From positions 1 through 64,000 of the forward strand of contig CANMFL010000004.1 in the NCBI GenBank assembly GCA_947497185.1: 64,000 bases of DNA, given 5' to 3'. Under the pieces are notes generated by a model, which was not told the origin of the DNA, searched no databases, and was given only the letters and a program-made list of their open reading frames with translations. Origin of the DNA: an uncultured Paracoccaceae bacterium. GTDB taxonomy: Bacteria; Pseudomonadota; Alphaproteobacteria; Rhodobacterales; Rhodobacteraceae. Of this stretch, positions 1 to 9,510 are shown in pieces (positions within the stretch are counted from its first letter, which is position 1; every line of letters starts with the position of its first letter). A program made the translations under genes and the position numbers.

Positions 1-68
1 GCTCGACTTGCATGTGTTAGGCGTGCCGCCAGCGTTCGTTCTGAGCCAGGATCAAACTCTCAAGTTGA
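1..68 (-). rRNA. 16S rRNA, 5' end only (gene runs off the left edge)
   Basis: The reverse complement carries the universal bacterial 16S 5' sequence, including AGAGTTTGATCCTGGCTCAG and the following ACGAACGCTGGCGGC and AACACATGCAAGTCGA blocks. Only about the first 68 nucleotides are inside the window; the rest of the rRNA operon lies to the left. The exact mature 5' end is approximate. Confidence 0.97.
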
Positions 69-560
69 AAAGTTCCGGAGAACTTATTCCTTGACGTTCG
101 AACCTCTGCACATCACATCAAATGACCCGGCTAAGGTATCATCTGACGTTTTCTCTGTTTGATATGCTTTGGTAACCAAAGTTACCGAAAGCCGTACAAA
201 CAGTGAAGCTGACACCGGATTATCGATTAAGCTATAAATAACCCTCTCTACCGGCGCGATATACAGACGTTTGATCCATCGAACATGGCCAAACCGCCCA
301 CATATCTCTTCAGTTCTATTCTATTGTCAAAAAGCGTTAGAAGACAAAAATAACAGTGTGCGCCAAATCTCTTCGGCGCGCCCGCCACTCAAACCCTCTG
401 AATTTTCCCAACTTCAAGTCCTCCGCGTCTCCGCTTCGTTCCGTCCGCTGCGCCGTGTCTGCTTGTCTGCGTCTCCGGTAAAGGGGCTTCTAAGGATAGT
501 AGCTGAGACCCGCAAGTGCTTTTTTCAGCTTTTACGAACTTTTTGTAAAAAACCTAAAAT
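69..560 (-). promoter_or_regulatory. rRNA operon leader and promoter region
   Basis: No gene is supported here. Read leftward, the stretch near 262-308 resembles the conserved pre-16S leader of Rhodobacteraceae (an AAGAGATATGTGGGCGG-like block). Two palindromes lie closer to the 16S gene, AAGTTCTCCGGAACTT (about 70-85) and CTTTGGTAACCAAAG (about 167-181). An A/T-rich UP-like tract near 520-560 is followed by an ACTTGCGG...TACTAT segment around 498-520 that could be the core promoter. The promoter assignment is inference; the leader role follows from position. Confidence 0.5.
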
Positions 561-764
561 CTCTGCGTTTATAGCAGCTTAGAGTAATTAACGTTCGCGG
601 ACCCTAGGTAGCTGTGCAAGATCGTTAGGCAGAATGTGAACGCTAACCCCTTTATGTTGATCACAGCCGAAACAGCGCTGGGGTCTTTTAGTCAGGCCAG
701 CGTCGCGTGGGCCTTAAACCCCGACTCAAAGGCGTGAAATGACGCCGAGTCGGCGTGATTTGCT
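561..764. other. Intergenic region between rRNA promoter and msrQ
   Basis: No convincing gene. A GC-rich hairpin (GACGCCGAGTCGGCGT, about 741-756) lies just past the msrQ stop and may end the msrPQ transcript. It lacks a clear T-run on the relevant strand. Confidence 0.4.
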
Positions 765-1373
765 TTACGCGAACGCCACTTTGAGACGATTCCATTTTAA
801 ACGCCCCGCAAGCAGCGCCAGAATCACAGCCATGTAGATGATCGGTTCGATCTGAAAGCCCTTCACAAGCCACAAGTAATGCACACCACCCAAGATCGCG
901 ATGAGATAGGTCAGCTTGTGTAGCTTGCGCCACGCCGCACCACCCAGTTTGCGCAGCGACATATTGTTAGAGGTGATCGCCAGCGGGATCATCATGGCAA
1001 AGGAGGCCATACCAACGGTCACATAGGGACGTTTCACAACTTCTTCCCAGACCCGTGCGAATGTACCAACATCAAGCAGCGCCCAGACCATGAAGTGTGC
1101 GAGTATATAGAAGAAGGTCGTCACACCCAGCGCACGGCGGAACTTGAGCAGGTTCAGCCCTGCGTATCTGCGCAATGGCGTCACAGCTAAGCCTGCGATC
1201 AATAGCTTCAGCCCAAGTGCGCCATATTCACGTTCCAGCGCATTGATCGGTTCTGGCCCAAGGCCGCCCGTCAGACCGAGGTAAAACAACCACGCCGCCC
1301 ACGCAGCACCGACTATGTATATAGTCCATGCAGGAATACGGCGCAGCGTGGTGTTTATCGTGTCGATCATCAT
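765..1373 (-). CDS. msrQ: MsrQ, haem-binding membrane subunit of the MsrPQ methionine sulfoxide reductase
   Basis: This 202-residue polytopic inner-membrane protein of the ferric-reductase-like family (YedZ) passes electrons from the quinone pool or a flavin to the periplasmic reductase MsrP. Several hydrophobic segments are visible, with conserved His residues in FFYILAHFMVW (about 110-120) and in KLHKLTYL and LGGVHYLW (about 150-166), which fit haem ligation. It lies 12 bp downstream of msrP on the same strand, so the two form an operon. Length is normal for the family. Confidence 0.93.
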   Translation of the reverse strand: MMIDTINTTLRRIPAWTIYIVGAAWAAWLFYLGLTGGLGPEPINALEREYGALGLKLLIAGLAVTPLRRYAGLNLLKFRRALGVTTFFYILAHFMVWALLDVGTFARVWEEVVKRPYVTVGMASFAMMIPLAITSNNMSLRKLGGAAWRKLHKLTYLIAILGGVHYLWLVKGFQIEPIIYMAVILALLAGRLKWNRLKVAFA

Positions 1374-1385
1374 CGAGCCTTTGGC

Positions 1386-2294
1386 TTAAAAGTTTTCGGA
1401 CAGGTCCATGCCATCGTACATGCTGGCGACCTCTTCCTCGTATCCGTTGAACATCAATGTGTCCTGACGTGCGGCAAACAGACCGCCACCGATCACGCGC
1501 TCTGACGCTTGGGACCAACGCGGGTGGCTGACTTCTGGGTTCACGTTGGAATAGAAGCCGTACTCGCGGGCGTTGGTTTTGTTCCAACTTGTGTCCGGCT
1601 CTTCATCTGTCAGGGTGATCCGCACGATAGATTTGATCGACTTGAAGCCGTACTTCCACGGCACGACCAGCCGGATCGGCGCGCCATTCTGGTTTGCGAT
1701 CGGCTCGCCGTAGATTCCGGTGGCCATCAATGTGAGCGGGTTCATCGCCTCGTCCAGACGCAGCCCCTCTACATAAGGGAAGTCCAGCACACCGCGGCGC
1801 ACGCCGATCATGTTACCGGGCTGCACGACAGTTTCGAAGGCCACGTATTTGGCATCTGACTGCACGCCAGCTTTGTTCAGTATGTCCGCAAGTTCGACGC
1901 CATTCCAAGGTACGACCATCGACCACGCCTCGACACAGCGGAACCGGTAGATGCGTTCTTCGATATCAAGACCATCCATCAGGTCGGCCAAAGCGTATTC
2001 GCCCGGATTATCGACCATACCGTCAATTGTGATTTTCCAATCAGCCGTTTCAAGCTGATGGGCGTTGTTAGCAGGATCGCTCTTGCCGGTGCCGAATTCG
2101 TAGTAGTTATTGTAGCTGGTGATTTCCTCGAGCGTGTTTGGCGTCAACTCTTCGCCCGCGGCATTGGCAGATGTCCCGACCAAGCCAATCGCGCCGAGCC
2201 CCGCAGTGCCAGCCAAAATCTGGCGGCGGTTCAGGAATGCCGCCTTAGGCGTTACATCTGCGTGTGTGAGGTCGTTGGTCCAGCGATAAGCCAT
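1386..2294 (-). CDS. msrP: MsrP, periplasmic molybdopterin protein-methionine-sulfoxide reductase
   Basis: MsrP (YedY) is the catalytic subunit that repairs oxidised methionines in periplasmic proteins, using a Mo-molybdopterin cofactor. A twin-arginine signal (NRRQILAG followed by a hydrophobic run ending SANA) is present near residues 22-45. The Mo-ligating Cys is probably in [14 protein letters not shown], and [18 protein letters not shown] is typical of the family. I chose the ATG at 2294 because GGAGA lies just upstream; an in-frame ATG six codons earlier has no such site. It is the first gene of msrPQ. Length 302 residues. Confidence 0.94.
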   Translation of the reverse strand: MAYRWTNDLTHADVTPKAAFLNRRQILAGTAGLGAIGLVGTSANAAGEELTPNTLEEITSYNNYYEFGTGKSDPANNAHQLETADWKITIDGMVDNPGEYALADLMDGLDIEERIYRFRCVEAWSMVVPWNGVELADILNKAGVQSDAKYVAFETVVQPGNMIGVRRGVLDFPYVEGLRLDEAMNPLTLMATGIYGEPIANQNGAPIRLVVPWKYGFKSIKSIVRITLTDEEPDTSWNKTNAREYGFYSNVNPEVSHPRWSQASERVIGGGLFAARQDTLMFNGYEEEVASMYDGMDLSENF

Positions 2295-2327
2295 AGTGTC
2301 TCCGATCATCATGCGTGTTGCATCTTA

Positions 2328-2355
2328 CTTAGGGGTATATACGTCGTTTCCTAAG
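2328..2355. promoter_or_regulatory. Inverted repeat upstream of msrP
   Basis: CTTAGG and CCTAAG half-sites flank a 16-bp A/T-containing core with GTATATAC, 34-61 bp upstream of the msrP ATG. The position suits an operator or promoter element for an oxidative-stress regulator. The regulator is unknown and this is inference from symmetry and position alone. Confidence 0.3.
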
Positions 2356-2450
2356 ATAAGTTTCTCACATTGCCGCCAATTCCTGAAACATATGGGATAT
2401 ACGCCTGTTTTGCGGGGCTTGCGGGACGGTGTCGCACGCGGTCCCAAACG

Positions 2451-2485
2451 AAAAATCCCCCGCTGCCTGAGACAACGGGGGATTA
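2451..2485 (-). terminator. Rho-independent terminator of clpB
   Basis: Read leftward, AATCCCCCG and CGGGGGATT form a strong GC stem followed by TTTTCG. It starts about 23 bp past the clpB stop codon. Confidence 0.85.
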
Positions 2486-2507
2486 CTGTAACTTTATGTA
2501 GCGTCAG

Positions 2508-5120
2508 TTAATGGACAACGGCATCATCCGGTTTGGGTCGTTTACTGCCCGACACACGATCCCCCACGATCAAACCGTCCACGCCAGCACTGACCGACAC
2601 CTCTGATCCGTCCAGCACATCGCCAGCCAAGATCATTTCGGCCAGTTGGTCCTGCAACGCCCGTTGGATCACACGTTTCAGCGGACGCGCACCAAACACC
2701 GGATCGTAGCCTTCGTCGGCGAGCCATTTCAGCGCACCATCATCCAGCGTCAGGTTGATGTTCCGATCCGCGAGACGTTTGTGCAAACGCCGCATCTGGA
2801 TTTCAACGATGCCAGCCATGTCTTCACGGGCGAGCCTGTCAAAGATGATCGTCTCGTCGAGACGGTTCAAGAATTCAGGCCGGAAGTGCGCCCGCACAGC
2901 ATCCATCACATCACGTTTGGCATCTGCCGCATCAGCCCCATCGGGAAGCTGACTAAGCGATTGCGCCCCAAGGTTCGACGTCAGAATGATCAACGTCTGC
3001 TTAAAGTCCACGGTCCGGCCCTGACCATCGGTCAGCACACCATCATCAAGAACCTGCAACAACACGTTGAACACGTCAGGGTGCGCCTTTTCGACCTCAT
3101 CGAACAGGACAACCTGATACGGACGACGCCGCACGGCTTCGGTCAGAACGCCGCCTTCGTCATAGCCAACATAGCCGGGAGGCGCACCGATCAGACGGGA
3201 GACCGCGTGTTTCTCCATGAACTCGGACATATCAATCCGAACCATCGCGCTATCATCGTCAAACAGGTACTCTGCCACCGCTTTGGTTAACTCTGTCTTA
3301 CCGACACCCGTTGGCCCGAGAAATAGGAACGACCCAAGCGGGCGATCCTCGTCGTTCAGACCTGCACGCGACCGGCGCACAGCATTTGCAACAGCACGCA
3401 CGGCTTGGGTCTGGCCAATCACGCGGCGGCCAAGCTCGTCTTCCATGCGCAGCAGTTTATCGCGTTCACCTTCCAGCATCTTCGATGTTGGAATACCGGT
3501 CCAGCGTTCAACCACTTGTGCGATCTGTTCGGGGCGCACGGCCTCTTCGACCATGACGTCCTCGGACGCTTCAGCCTCGGAGAGTTTGCGTTCCAGATCG
3601 GGGATCACGCCATACGACAGCTCACCCGCTTTGGCGAGATTGCCTTCACGTTTGGCAATGTCCAACTCGGCGCGCGCACGATCCAGCTTTTCCTTCACCT
3701 CGCGGGTGCCTTCCAGCTTGTCGCGTTCTGCCTGCCATTTCGCGGTCATCTCTGACGCGCGATCCTGCAATTCAGCCAGTTCCTTTTGCAGCTTTTCAAG
3801 CCGGTCCACAGATGCAGCGTCGTCTTCTTTCTCAAGCGCCATTGCTTCGATCTGCAACTGCATGATCTGACGGTCCAACTGATCCAGCTCTTCGGGTTTG
3901 GAATCGACTTCCATCCGCAACCGCGACGCAGCCTCGTCGACCAAATCAATCGCCTTGTCCGGCAAGAATCGGTCAGTGATATAGCGATGCGACAGCGTCG
4001 CCGCCGCCACCAAAGCAGAGTCGCTGATCCGCACGCCGTGGTGCAGTTCGTACTTCTCTTTAATACCGCGCAAGATAGAGACTGTGTCTTCGACAGTTGG
4101 CTCTTCGACGATAATCGGCTGGAACCGACGGGCCAAAGCCGCATCTTTCTCTACATACTTGCGATATTCTTCCAAGGTGGTCGCACCAATACAGTGCAAT
4201 TCACCCCGCGCCAACGCAGGTTTGATCAGGTTCGCCGCATCCATCGCGCCGTCGGCTTTACCAGCGCCAACAAGCGTGTGCATCTCGTCGATGAACAAAA
4301 TGATTTCGCCCGCTGCGGTTTCGATCTCTTTAAGAACCGCTTTTAGACGTTCCTCAAATTCACCGCGATATTTCGCACCCGCAATCAGCGCCCCCATATC
4401 AAGCGACATGAGGCGTTTGTTCCGCAGGCTTTCTGGCACGTCGCCGTCAACGATCCGCAAGGCAAGGCCCTCGGCAATCGCGGTTTTACCCACACCCGGC
4501 TCACCAATCAGAACTGGGTTATTCTTAGTCCGGCGCGATAGCACCTGCATAGAGCGACGGATTTCCTCGTCGCGGCCAATGATCGGATCAATCTTACCTT
4601 CGCGGGCAGCTTCGGTCAGATCGCGAGCGTATTTGTTCAGCGCATCAAAGCCGTCCTCGGCAGACGCACTGTCAGCGGTGCGGCCTTTACGAATGTCATT
4701 GATCGTCGCATTCAACGCCTTCGCATCAACGCCACCTTTATCCAGCGCGTCTTTCGCCTTGGACTTAATCATCACCAGCGCCATCAACAGACGCTCTACG
4801 GTGACAAAGCTGTCGCCAGCCTTTTCCGCCAGCGTTTCAGCCTCGGCCAAGATCTTGCCGGTGGTTGTATCCATGTAAATTTGGCCAGCATCACCGCCAA
4901 CGACAGCAATTTTGCTGACAGCGGCATCAACGGCCTGACGTACAGCAGCCGCATCAGCGCCGGACTTGTTAATCAAGTTCGCAGCCAATCCTTCGCCATC
5001 GTCCATCAATGCTTTCAGTACGTGTTCCGGTGCCAGCCTTTGGTGGCTTTCCCGCATCGCAATAGTCTGTGCAGCCTGAACAAAGCCGCGCGACCGTTCT
5101 GTGAATTTGTCAAGATTCAT
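2508..5120 (-). CDS. clpB: ClpB, ATP-dependent disaggregase chaperone
   Basis: This 870-residue Hsp100 disaggregase works with DnaK to rescue aggregated proteins after heat stress. An N-terminal Clp domain (1-145) is followed by the first AAA+ module with GEPGVGKT and [13 protein letters not shown], a coiled-coil middle domain (about 400-530), and the second AAA+ module with [22 protein letters not shown] and the GAR motif near the C terminus. The start at 5120 is supported by AAAGGAGAAAACG just upstream; codons before it have no ribosome site. A heat-shock promoter match lies 79-107 bp upstream. Monocistronic, with its own terminator. Confidence 0.98.
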   Translation of the reverse strand: MNLDKFTERSRGFVQAAQTIAMRESHQRLAPEHVLKALMDDGEGLAANLINKSGADAAAVRQAVDAAVSKIAVVGGDAGQIYMDTTTGKILAEAETLAEKAGDSFVTVERLLMALVMIKSKAKDALDKGGVDAKALNATINDIRKGRTADSASAEDGFDALNKYARDLTEAAREGKIDPIIGRDEEIRRSMQVLSRRTKNNPVLIGEPGVGKTAIAEGLALRIVDGDVPESLRNKRLMSLDMGALIAGAKYRGEFEERLKAVLKEIETAAGEIILFIDEMHTLVGAGKADGAMDAANLIKPALARGELHCIGATTLEEYRKYVEKDAALARRFQPIIVEEPTVEDTVSILRGIKEKYELHHGVRISDSALVAAATLSHRYITDRFLPDKAIDLVDEAASRLRMEVDSKPEELDQLDRQIMQLQIEAMALEKEDDAASVDRLEKLQKELAELQDRASEMTAKWQAERDKLEGTREVKEKLDRARAELDIAKREGNLAKAGELSYGVIPDLERKLSEAEASEDVMVEEAVRPEQIAQVVERWTGIPTSKMLEGERDKLLRMEDELGRRVIGQTQAVRAVANAVRRSRAGLNDEDRPLGSFLFLGPTGVGKTELTKAVAEYLFDDDSAMVRIDMSEFMEKHAVSRLIGAPPGYVGYDEGGVLTEAVRRRPYQVVLFDEVEKAHPDVFNVLLQVLDDGVLTDGQGRTVDFKQTLIILTSNLGAQSLSQLPDGADAADAKRDVMDAVRAHFRPEFLNRLDETIIFDRLAREDMAGIVEIQMRRLHKRLADRNINLTLDDGALKWLADEGYDPVFGARPLKRVIQRALQDQLAEMILAGDVLDGSEVSVSAGVDGLIVGDRVSGSKRPKPDDAVVH

Positions 5121-5198
5121 CGTTTTCTCCTTTGATAAGCGCCCTGACATTCGAAGTGCCCGACATTGCGGCACACCCCTGTTTGGGCCTCAGTATTA

Positions 5199-5227
5199 AG
5201 ATGGGGAGCACTGGCATCGCTTACAAG
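5199..5227 (-). promoter_or_regulatory. RpoH (sigma-32) type heat-shock promoter of clpB
   Basis: Read leftward, CTTGTAA (5227-5221) is followed after 14 bp by CCCCATCT (5206-5199). This closely matches the sigma-32 consensus CTTGAAA, 13-15 bp, CCCCATnT. It sits upstream of a heat-shock gene, where such a promoter is expected. Confidence 0.8.
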
Positions 5228-5324
5228 ATTTCCTCGCAATTTTTGCTCAGGGGGAAACTGCGAATGCCTTTCCCATAACATCCCACAACCCCAGATGGCA
5301 CATTGAATGCAGGAGGACGTCATT

Positions 5325-5468
5325 ATGCAAAGCACAAGCCAACTCTCGATTGCCTCGACCCCAAGTCGGATATTTCCCCTCTCACCAGAAATGGTGCGGC
5401 AACTGCTTAATGATGACGTCTCTGACCTGCGAAAAGCCGAAAGTAACGGTCACAGCAGGGCGGCGTAA
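5325..5468 (+). CDS. Small protein of unknown function (47 residues)
   Basis: An ATG preceded by a near-perfect ribosome-binding site (AGGAGG, 8 bp upstream) opens a 47-codon frame ending in TAA and followed about 65 bp later by a strong terminator. The product is polar, without a signal peptide or membrane segment. It has a central PLSPEMVRQLLNDDVSDLRK stretch that looks helical and amphipathic. It is divergent from clpB and shares the intergenic promoter zone. I do not recognise the family. The ribosome site plus terminator make a real gene likely; function is unknown. Confidence 0.65.
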   Translation: MQSTSQLSIASTPSRIFPLSPEMVRQLLNDDVSDLRKAESNGHSRAA

Positions 5469-5534
5469 AGTACAGTTCCGATCGGTTCCCACGTTGGGTG
5501 ATCGGTTATAACGATTACTTTGTTAAAGTCGAAA

Positions 5535-5569
5535 GAGGTGCGGTCCTTCCCAAGAGGTCGCACCTTTTT
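5535..5569 (+). terminator. Rho-independent terminator after the 47-residue gene
   Basis: GAGGTGCG and CGCACCT pair around a short inner stem, followed by TTTTTC. Confidence 0.85.
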
Positions 5570-5658
5570 CAATTCCGGCTCTCTATTTTCAAGCGCAAAT
5601 ATTGACCATCGCGGCCATTTGGGTCACTCGCTGTGAAACCAGATGTAAGGATGCTCCC

Positions 5659-6363
5659 ATGACCCTGCCCGCAGATGACCGCCTGATTGTTGCAATGGAT
5701 GTGCCGAATGTGGTGGCTGGCCTCGCACTTGCCGATCAGCTGGGCGACAGCGTCAGTTTTTACAAAATCGGGTTGGGGATGCTGACAGGCGGCGGGCTAG
5801 CACTTGCTAATGAGCTGAAGCAAGAACGCGGCAAACGCATTTTTCTGGACATGAAGTTCTTTGATATTGGTGCAACCGTTGAGGCAGCCGTGCGCGGCAT
5901 CGCGCAATACGACCTCGATTTCCTAACCGTCCACGGCGACCCCTACGTTGTGAAAGCCGCCAAAGAAGGCGCTGCCGGAACCGATCTGAAAATTCTCGCC
6001 GTCACCATCCTGACCTCATTGGATCGGGACGATCTGGACGGGGCATGCATGAAAGACGGGCTTATCCCTGATCTGGTCCAAGAACGGGCTGGTCGTGCAT
6101 TAGAAGCTGGCGCCGACGGCGTCATCTCATCACCGCATGAAGCCGCATTGATCCGCGCCTTACCGCAATCAAACGGCAAACTCATCGTCACACCGGGCGT
6201 TCGGCCCACTGGGGCGGATCATGGCGATCAAAAACGGGTGGCGACCCCTGCGATGGCAATCGCCAACGGCGCGGACCACGTTGTCGTCGGTCGCCCAATC
6301 TGGCGCGCGGAAAGCCCGCTGCAAGCGGCACAAAGCATCCTGTCTGAAATGACAATCGCCTAA
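5659..6363 (+). CDS. pyrF: PyrF, orotidine-5'-phosphate decarboxylase
   Basis: PyrF carries out the last step of UMP synthesis, decarboxylating OMP to UMP in the cytosol. The 234-residue TIM barrel shows the catalytic signature FLDMKFFDIGATVEAA (Asp-Lys around residue 61), the N-terminal DRLIVAMDVPN strand, and the phosphate-binding GVRPTGADHGDQKR and HVVVGRPIW motifs near the C terminus. The ATG at 5659 follows TAAGGATG at good spacing; the upstream in-frame extension is not conserved in character. It is monocistronic in this context. Confidence 0.97.
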   Translation: MTLPADDRLIVAMDVPNVVAGLALADQLGDSVSFYKIGLGMLTGGGLALANELKQERGKRIFLDMKFFDIGATVEAAVRGIAQYDLDFLTVHGDPYVVKAAKEGAAGTDLKILAVTILTSLDRDDLDGACMKDGLIPDLVQERAGRALEAGADGVISSPHEAALIRALPQSNGKLIVTPGVRPTGADHGDQKRVATPAMAIANGADHVVVGRPIWRAESPLQAAQSILSEMTIA

Positions 6364-6679
6364 AGAATAGCACTAAATCTGCTAAGCGACCTGAAGTTGG
6401 CGATAATTTTTCGCCAGCGAATATCCTTATTTTTATAGCATATCCGCAAGACAAACGTTGTTTCACGTCCGTGTGACCCGCCTGTGGGAACTAAATCGCC
6501 GTTCCTACGTTATCTACACAAGCAGCGTGTAGGAGATGGCAAGCCAGATCAAAGACTTACAGCACAGAAACCAAAGTGGTTGATGATGCCCAAGTCGGAT
6601 CAGCGAAACCAGTCCAACACATCTAACGAACTACGATCAAGATCGCCGCGCTGCGCGGCCAGTATAAGAGAGACACGCC
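6364..6679. other. Intergenic region after pyrF
   Basis: No gene is supported. A short hairpin (TGGCGA...TCGCCA with a T-rich loop, about 6398-6416) lies near the pyrF end. The last 100 bp probably hold the promoter of the next small gene. Confidence 0.4.
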
Positions 6680-6889
6680 ATGAACATCAGCCTCGGAGAC
6701 GTCCACTACAACGCAACAGCCGGTGCATTTGAAGCACGGGTCGATATCGCACGTGAAGAAGCAACGTACCGCTATCCGTGTTCAGTTGCGGGCCCCGTTA
6801 CGATGGACATGGCGCACGTGCGTGAAAGCCTGAAGCGGCGCGCCGTGCATATGTCCGATAGCAGTCCAGACCTGCTCTCGCACAACTAG
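6680..6889 (+). CDS. Small conserved-looking protein, function unknown (69 residues)
   Basis: A 69-residue soluble product begins with MNISLGDVHYNATAGAFEAR and ends in a Ser/His tail. Beta-strand-like segments (EARVDIAREEATYRYPCSV) are followed by a helix around RESLKRRAVHM. There is one Cys, no signal peptide and no membrane span. A purine-rich AGAGAGA lies just upstream of the ATG and a strong terminator lies about 90 bp downstream, so it looks like a separate transcription unit. The name of the family is not known to me. Confidence 0.7.
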   Translation: MNISLGDVHYNATAGAFEARVDIAREEATYRYPCSVAGPVTMDMAHVRESLKRRAVHMSDSSPDLLSHN

Positions 6890-6910
6890 GCTAACCCTTA
6901 GGCTAACCCT
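6888..6910. repeat. Tandem 12-bp direct repeat at the stop of the 69-residue gene
   Basis: AGGCTAACCCT occurs at 6888-6898 and again at 6900-6910. The first copy overlaps the TAG stop codon. It is probably a local duplication. Confidence 0.6.
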
Positions 6911-6977
6911 GCTGGTCAAATCGCAAGCGCTACATCTGTCCCTCGTAAAACTTGCCCCAAGGATTTGACCGCGAACT

Positions 6978-7007
6978 GCCCGACGCTTCACGCGTCGGGC
7001 ATTTTTT
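6978..7007 (+). terminator. Rho-independent terminator
   Basis: GCCCGACGC and GCGTCGGGC form a perfect 9-bp stem with a 5-nt loop, followed by ATTTTTT. It ends the rightward 69-residue gene and faces the nfeD stop. Confidence 0.9.
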
Positions 7008-7012
7008 ATGGC

Positions 7013-7285
7013 TCAGTTGTCGTTAATATCCGTGTCGAAAAAGGTCACTTGACCCGTTTTCAATCCGAACATCCAACGCAGCCCGAGGTATGATCCCAGC
7101 GATAGCACAGCAAAGATCACCAGCGTAATTGGCAGTGACATGCCCACAACACCGATCAGCAGCAACACCCCCATAACGAGCGCACCCATGGCGAAACCAA
7201 GGAAAATCCATCCGGGGATGATTACCTCGGCAGTCGCCAGCAGCAGTGCTGCAGACATCCAGACCCACCATTGTTCGTGCAACAT
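7013..7285 (-). CDS. NfeD-like membrane protein (short form)
   Basis: This 90-residue protein has about three hydrophobic helices (residues 8-30, 30-50 and 55-72) and a short soluble tail. This is the short NfeD form that pairs with SPFH/stomatin proteins in the membrane. It begins one base after the stop of the SPFH gene, with AAGGTAAG as its ribosome site, so the two are translated together. It lacks the long ClpP-like domain of full NfeD and has only a remnant of the OB-fold tail. A role in membrane-protein quality control is inferred from the partner. Confidence 0.85.
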   Translation of the reverse strand: MLHEQWWVWMSAALLLATAEVIIPGWIFLGFAMGALVMGVLLLIGVVGMSLPITLVIFAVLSLGSYLGLRWMFGLKTGQVTFFDTDINDN

Positions 7286-7286
7286 T

Positions 7287-8177
7287 TTACTTACCTTTCA
7301 ACATGCTAAACGCATTCCCAAAGGCTTCGATTGCATTGGCAGGAAGAATAATCGTCTGCTTACCTTCACCAGCGCCCAAGGAATTCAACGCTTCGACTTG
7401 TTTCAACGCGACTTGATACTGCGCCGCCTCTAGGCCATTTTCAGCAATCGCAACGGCCACAACCTGTGTCGCATAGGCCTCGGCATCCGCACCGAGACGA
7501 CGCGCTTTGGCTGCTTGGTCAGCGGCATACAAATCAGCGTCGGCTTGCAACTCCACAGACCGTTTTTTGCCTTCTGCCTCAGTCACTTGCGCACGCCGCG
7601 CGCGTTCCGCGTTCAACTGCTGCAACATCGCAGCACGGGTCGCGGCATCAAGGTTCACGTCAAGGATTTCAGCGCGTGTCACTTCGATCCCCCAGTCATC
7701 AACCTGCTGGGCAACCTGATCGCGCACAGCGTCGATCAACGTGGCACGGTTCGCTTGCACTTGGTCCAGTTCCATCCGGCCAATTTCGGACCGCACGATA
7801 CCGGCAACAGTTGTCGAGATCGCAGCATCAACGTCGCGAATCCGGTAAACAGTCTTTTCAGGCTCGATAATGCGGTAGAACACCGACGTTTCGACCTGAA
7901 CCAGCACGTTGTCCGACGTAATCGCGTCTTGGGTCGCGGTGGGCAGCTGACGCTCTAACACGCTGACCTGATGGCGCACACGATCCAGAAACGGCACGAT
8001 AAAGTTAATGCCAGGCCCAAGGACCGACCGCAAACGGCCTAACCGTTCAACGACATACTTTTCGGACTGCGGCACGATCCGCACACCAGCCATGATGCAG
8101 ACGACAATGAATACGGCTAACAAAACGAAAACGAGGTTTTCGTTCAATAATGAGAAAACGAAGTCTTCTAAAGACAT
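7287..8177 (-). CDS. SPFH/stomatin-family protein (QmcA-like)
   Basis: This 296-residue protein has one N-terminal membrane anchor (LVFVLLAVFIVVCIMAGVRI) followed by a Band-7/SPFH domain (about 25-190) with the typical VVERLGR and LGPGINFIVPFLDRV motifs. Next comes an Ala/Glu-rich coiled-coil (EAEGKKRSVELQADADLYAA) and a C-terminal oligomerisation helix. Such proteins form large membrane rings that guard FtsH or other proteases. AAGGGTG lies upstream of the ATG. It forms an operon with the NfeD-like gene, the standard pairing for this family. Confidence 0.93.
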   Translation of the reverse strand: MSLEDFVFSLLNENLVFVLLAVFIVVCIMAGVRIVPQSEKYVVERLGRLRSVLGPGINFIVPFLDRVRHQVSVLERQLPTATQDAITSDNVLVQVETSVFYRIIEPEKTVYRIRDVDAAISTTVAGIVRSEIGRMELDQVQANRATLIDAVRDQVAQQVDDWGIEVTRAEILDVNLDAATRAAMLQQLNAERARRAQVTEAEGKKRSVELQADADLYAADQAAKARRLGADAEAYATQVVAVAIAENGLEAAQYQVALKQVEALNSLGAGEGKQTIILPANAIEAFGNAFSMLKGK

Positions 8178-8217
8178 GTGAACACCCTTTTGTGAATGGT
8201 ATTCACATAAGCGTCCC

Positions 8218-9468
8218 TTAGCTCATTTTCAATTCACTACTGTTCGTCGTCCCGATCTGTGTCTTCTGAAACGCATCAGCGACAGTCCCGCCAATGATAT
8301 CAGCAGTCGCCGCACTCAACGTCCAGCCAAGGTGTCCGTGGCCTGTGTTGTAGAACACGCGCTCGGACCGGCCACGCCCAACACGCGGCATCATGTTTGG
8401 CATCATCGGACGCAAACCAGCCCACGGCACGCAGCTTTCTGTGCTGACATCAGGGAAATGCGTTTCAACCCAATCGGTTAGCGGCTTCACGCGGTCCGCC
8501 CGAATATCGCGATTTTCGCCGTTAAATTCAGCCGTACCCGCCACGCGGAACCGGTCAACTCCTAGCCGAGACGTCACGATTTTCGCCTTGTCATCCAACA
8601 ATGACACATGTGGCGCTGCCGCTTGGGACACGGCATCAGGCAGGTTCACAGTGATCGAATAGCCCTTCACAGGATAGATATTGACACGGTCGCCAAATTT
8701 TTTGGCGATGCTGCGCGATCCGACACCCGCACTGACCACAACACCGTCATAGCGTGTTTCGTCCTTTGCACGGATCGTCACCGCATCCGCATCGGACCGC
8801 ACATCCGTAACCGCATGCCCCAGTTTAAACGTCACGCCCTGCCGTTTGAGCCAATCAGCCAGACCCACGGTGAATTTGTGGATGTCGCCCGTGCTATCGC
8901 TTTCGGTCCAGAACCCGCCGATCACATCGCCGCGCAGCGTCGGTTCTTTTGCCAGCACTTCGGCAGGTGTCAGTTCGGTCCGCGACAGACCACCCTGCGC
9001 CAGCAAAGTGTTCACCCGCCGCGCATGATCCAGATCTTTCTGGGTTTTGTAGAAATGCAAAATGCCCGCAGGCGTAAAGTCAAAATCGACGCCTGTGTGA
9101 TCCGCCATCTCAGCCAGCCCAGCGCGTGCCGCAACGGCCAGTTTCGTTGTCTCAACCGTGTTGGTCTTATAGCGCGGGATATTCCCTAAGAATTCAGCCA
9201 TCCACGAAATCTTGTGCCACTGCGGACGCGGGTTCACGGACAGCGGCGCATCGGATTGCATCATCCACTTGATCCCCTTGATCACCGTGGACCATTGGTT
9301 CCAAACTTCGGCATTTGACGCAGACAACTGCCCGCCATTGGCAAAGCTGGTTTCCATCGCAGCATACCGCTGGCGATCATAGACCGTCACGTCAAAGCCA
9401 CGTTTGTGCAGGGAATAAGCAGTGGTCACACCGGTGATACCGGCACCAAGAATAGCAATATGAGGCAT
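8218..9468 (-). CDS. dadA: D-amino acid dehydrogenase (FAD-dependent, DadA family)
   Basis: This 416-residue enzyme of the DAO/DadA family oxidises D-amino acids to 2-oxo acids and passes electrons to the respiratory chain at the inner face of the membrane. The N-terminal FAD-binding loop is IAILGAGITGVTTAYSL, followed by FANGGQLSASNAEVWNQW, typical of DadA. The C-terminal FAD/substrate block holds GLRPMMPNMMPRVGR and FYNTGHGHLGWTLS. The ATG at 9468 has GGAGA just upstream; a longer reading frame would run through the glycine riboswitch and is rejected. That riboswitch suggests glycine, or a glycine-like substrate, is its physiological concern. Confidence 0.93.
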   Translation of the reverse strand: MPHIAILGAGITGVTTAYSLHKRGFDVTVYDRQRYAAMETSFANGGQLSASNAEVWNQWSTVIKGIKWMMQSDAPLSVNPRPQWHKISWMAEFLGNIPRYKTNTVETTKLAVAARAGLAEMADHTGVDFDFTPAGILHFYKTQKDLDHARRVNTLLAQGGLSRTELTPAEVLAKEPTLRGDVIGGFWTESDSTGDIHKFTVGLADWLKRQGVTFKLGHAVTDVRSDADAVTIRAKDETRYDGVVVSAGVGSRSIAKKFGDRVNIYPVKGYSITVNLPDAVSQAAAPHVSLLDDKAKIVTSRLGVDRFRVAGTAEFNGENRDIRADRVKPLTDWVETHFPDVSTESCVPWAGLRPMMPNMMPRVGRGRSERVFYNTGHGHLGWTLSAATADIIGGTVADAFQKTQIGTTNSSELKMS

Positions 9469-9510
9469 GGCAAAATCTCCGCCATTGGGCGCTTGCGCGC
9501 CATTGCCCCC

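Noticed and set aside
271-582. 103-codon rightward frame in the rRNA leader
   Set aside because: Lies antisense to the leader and promoter, has no ribosome site and shows no protein-like composition.
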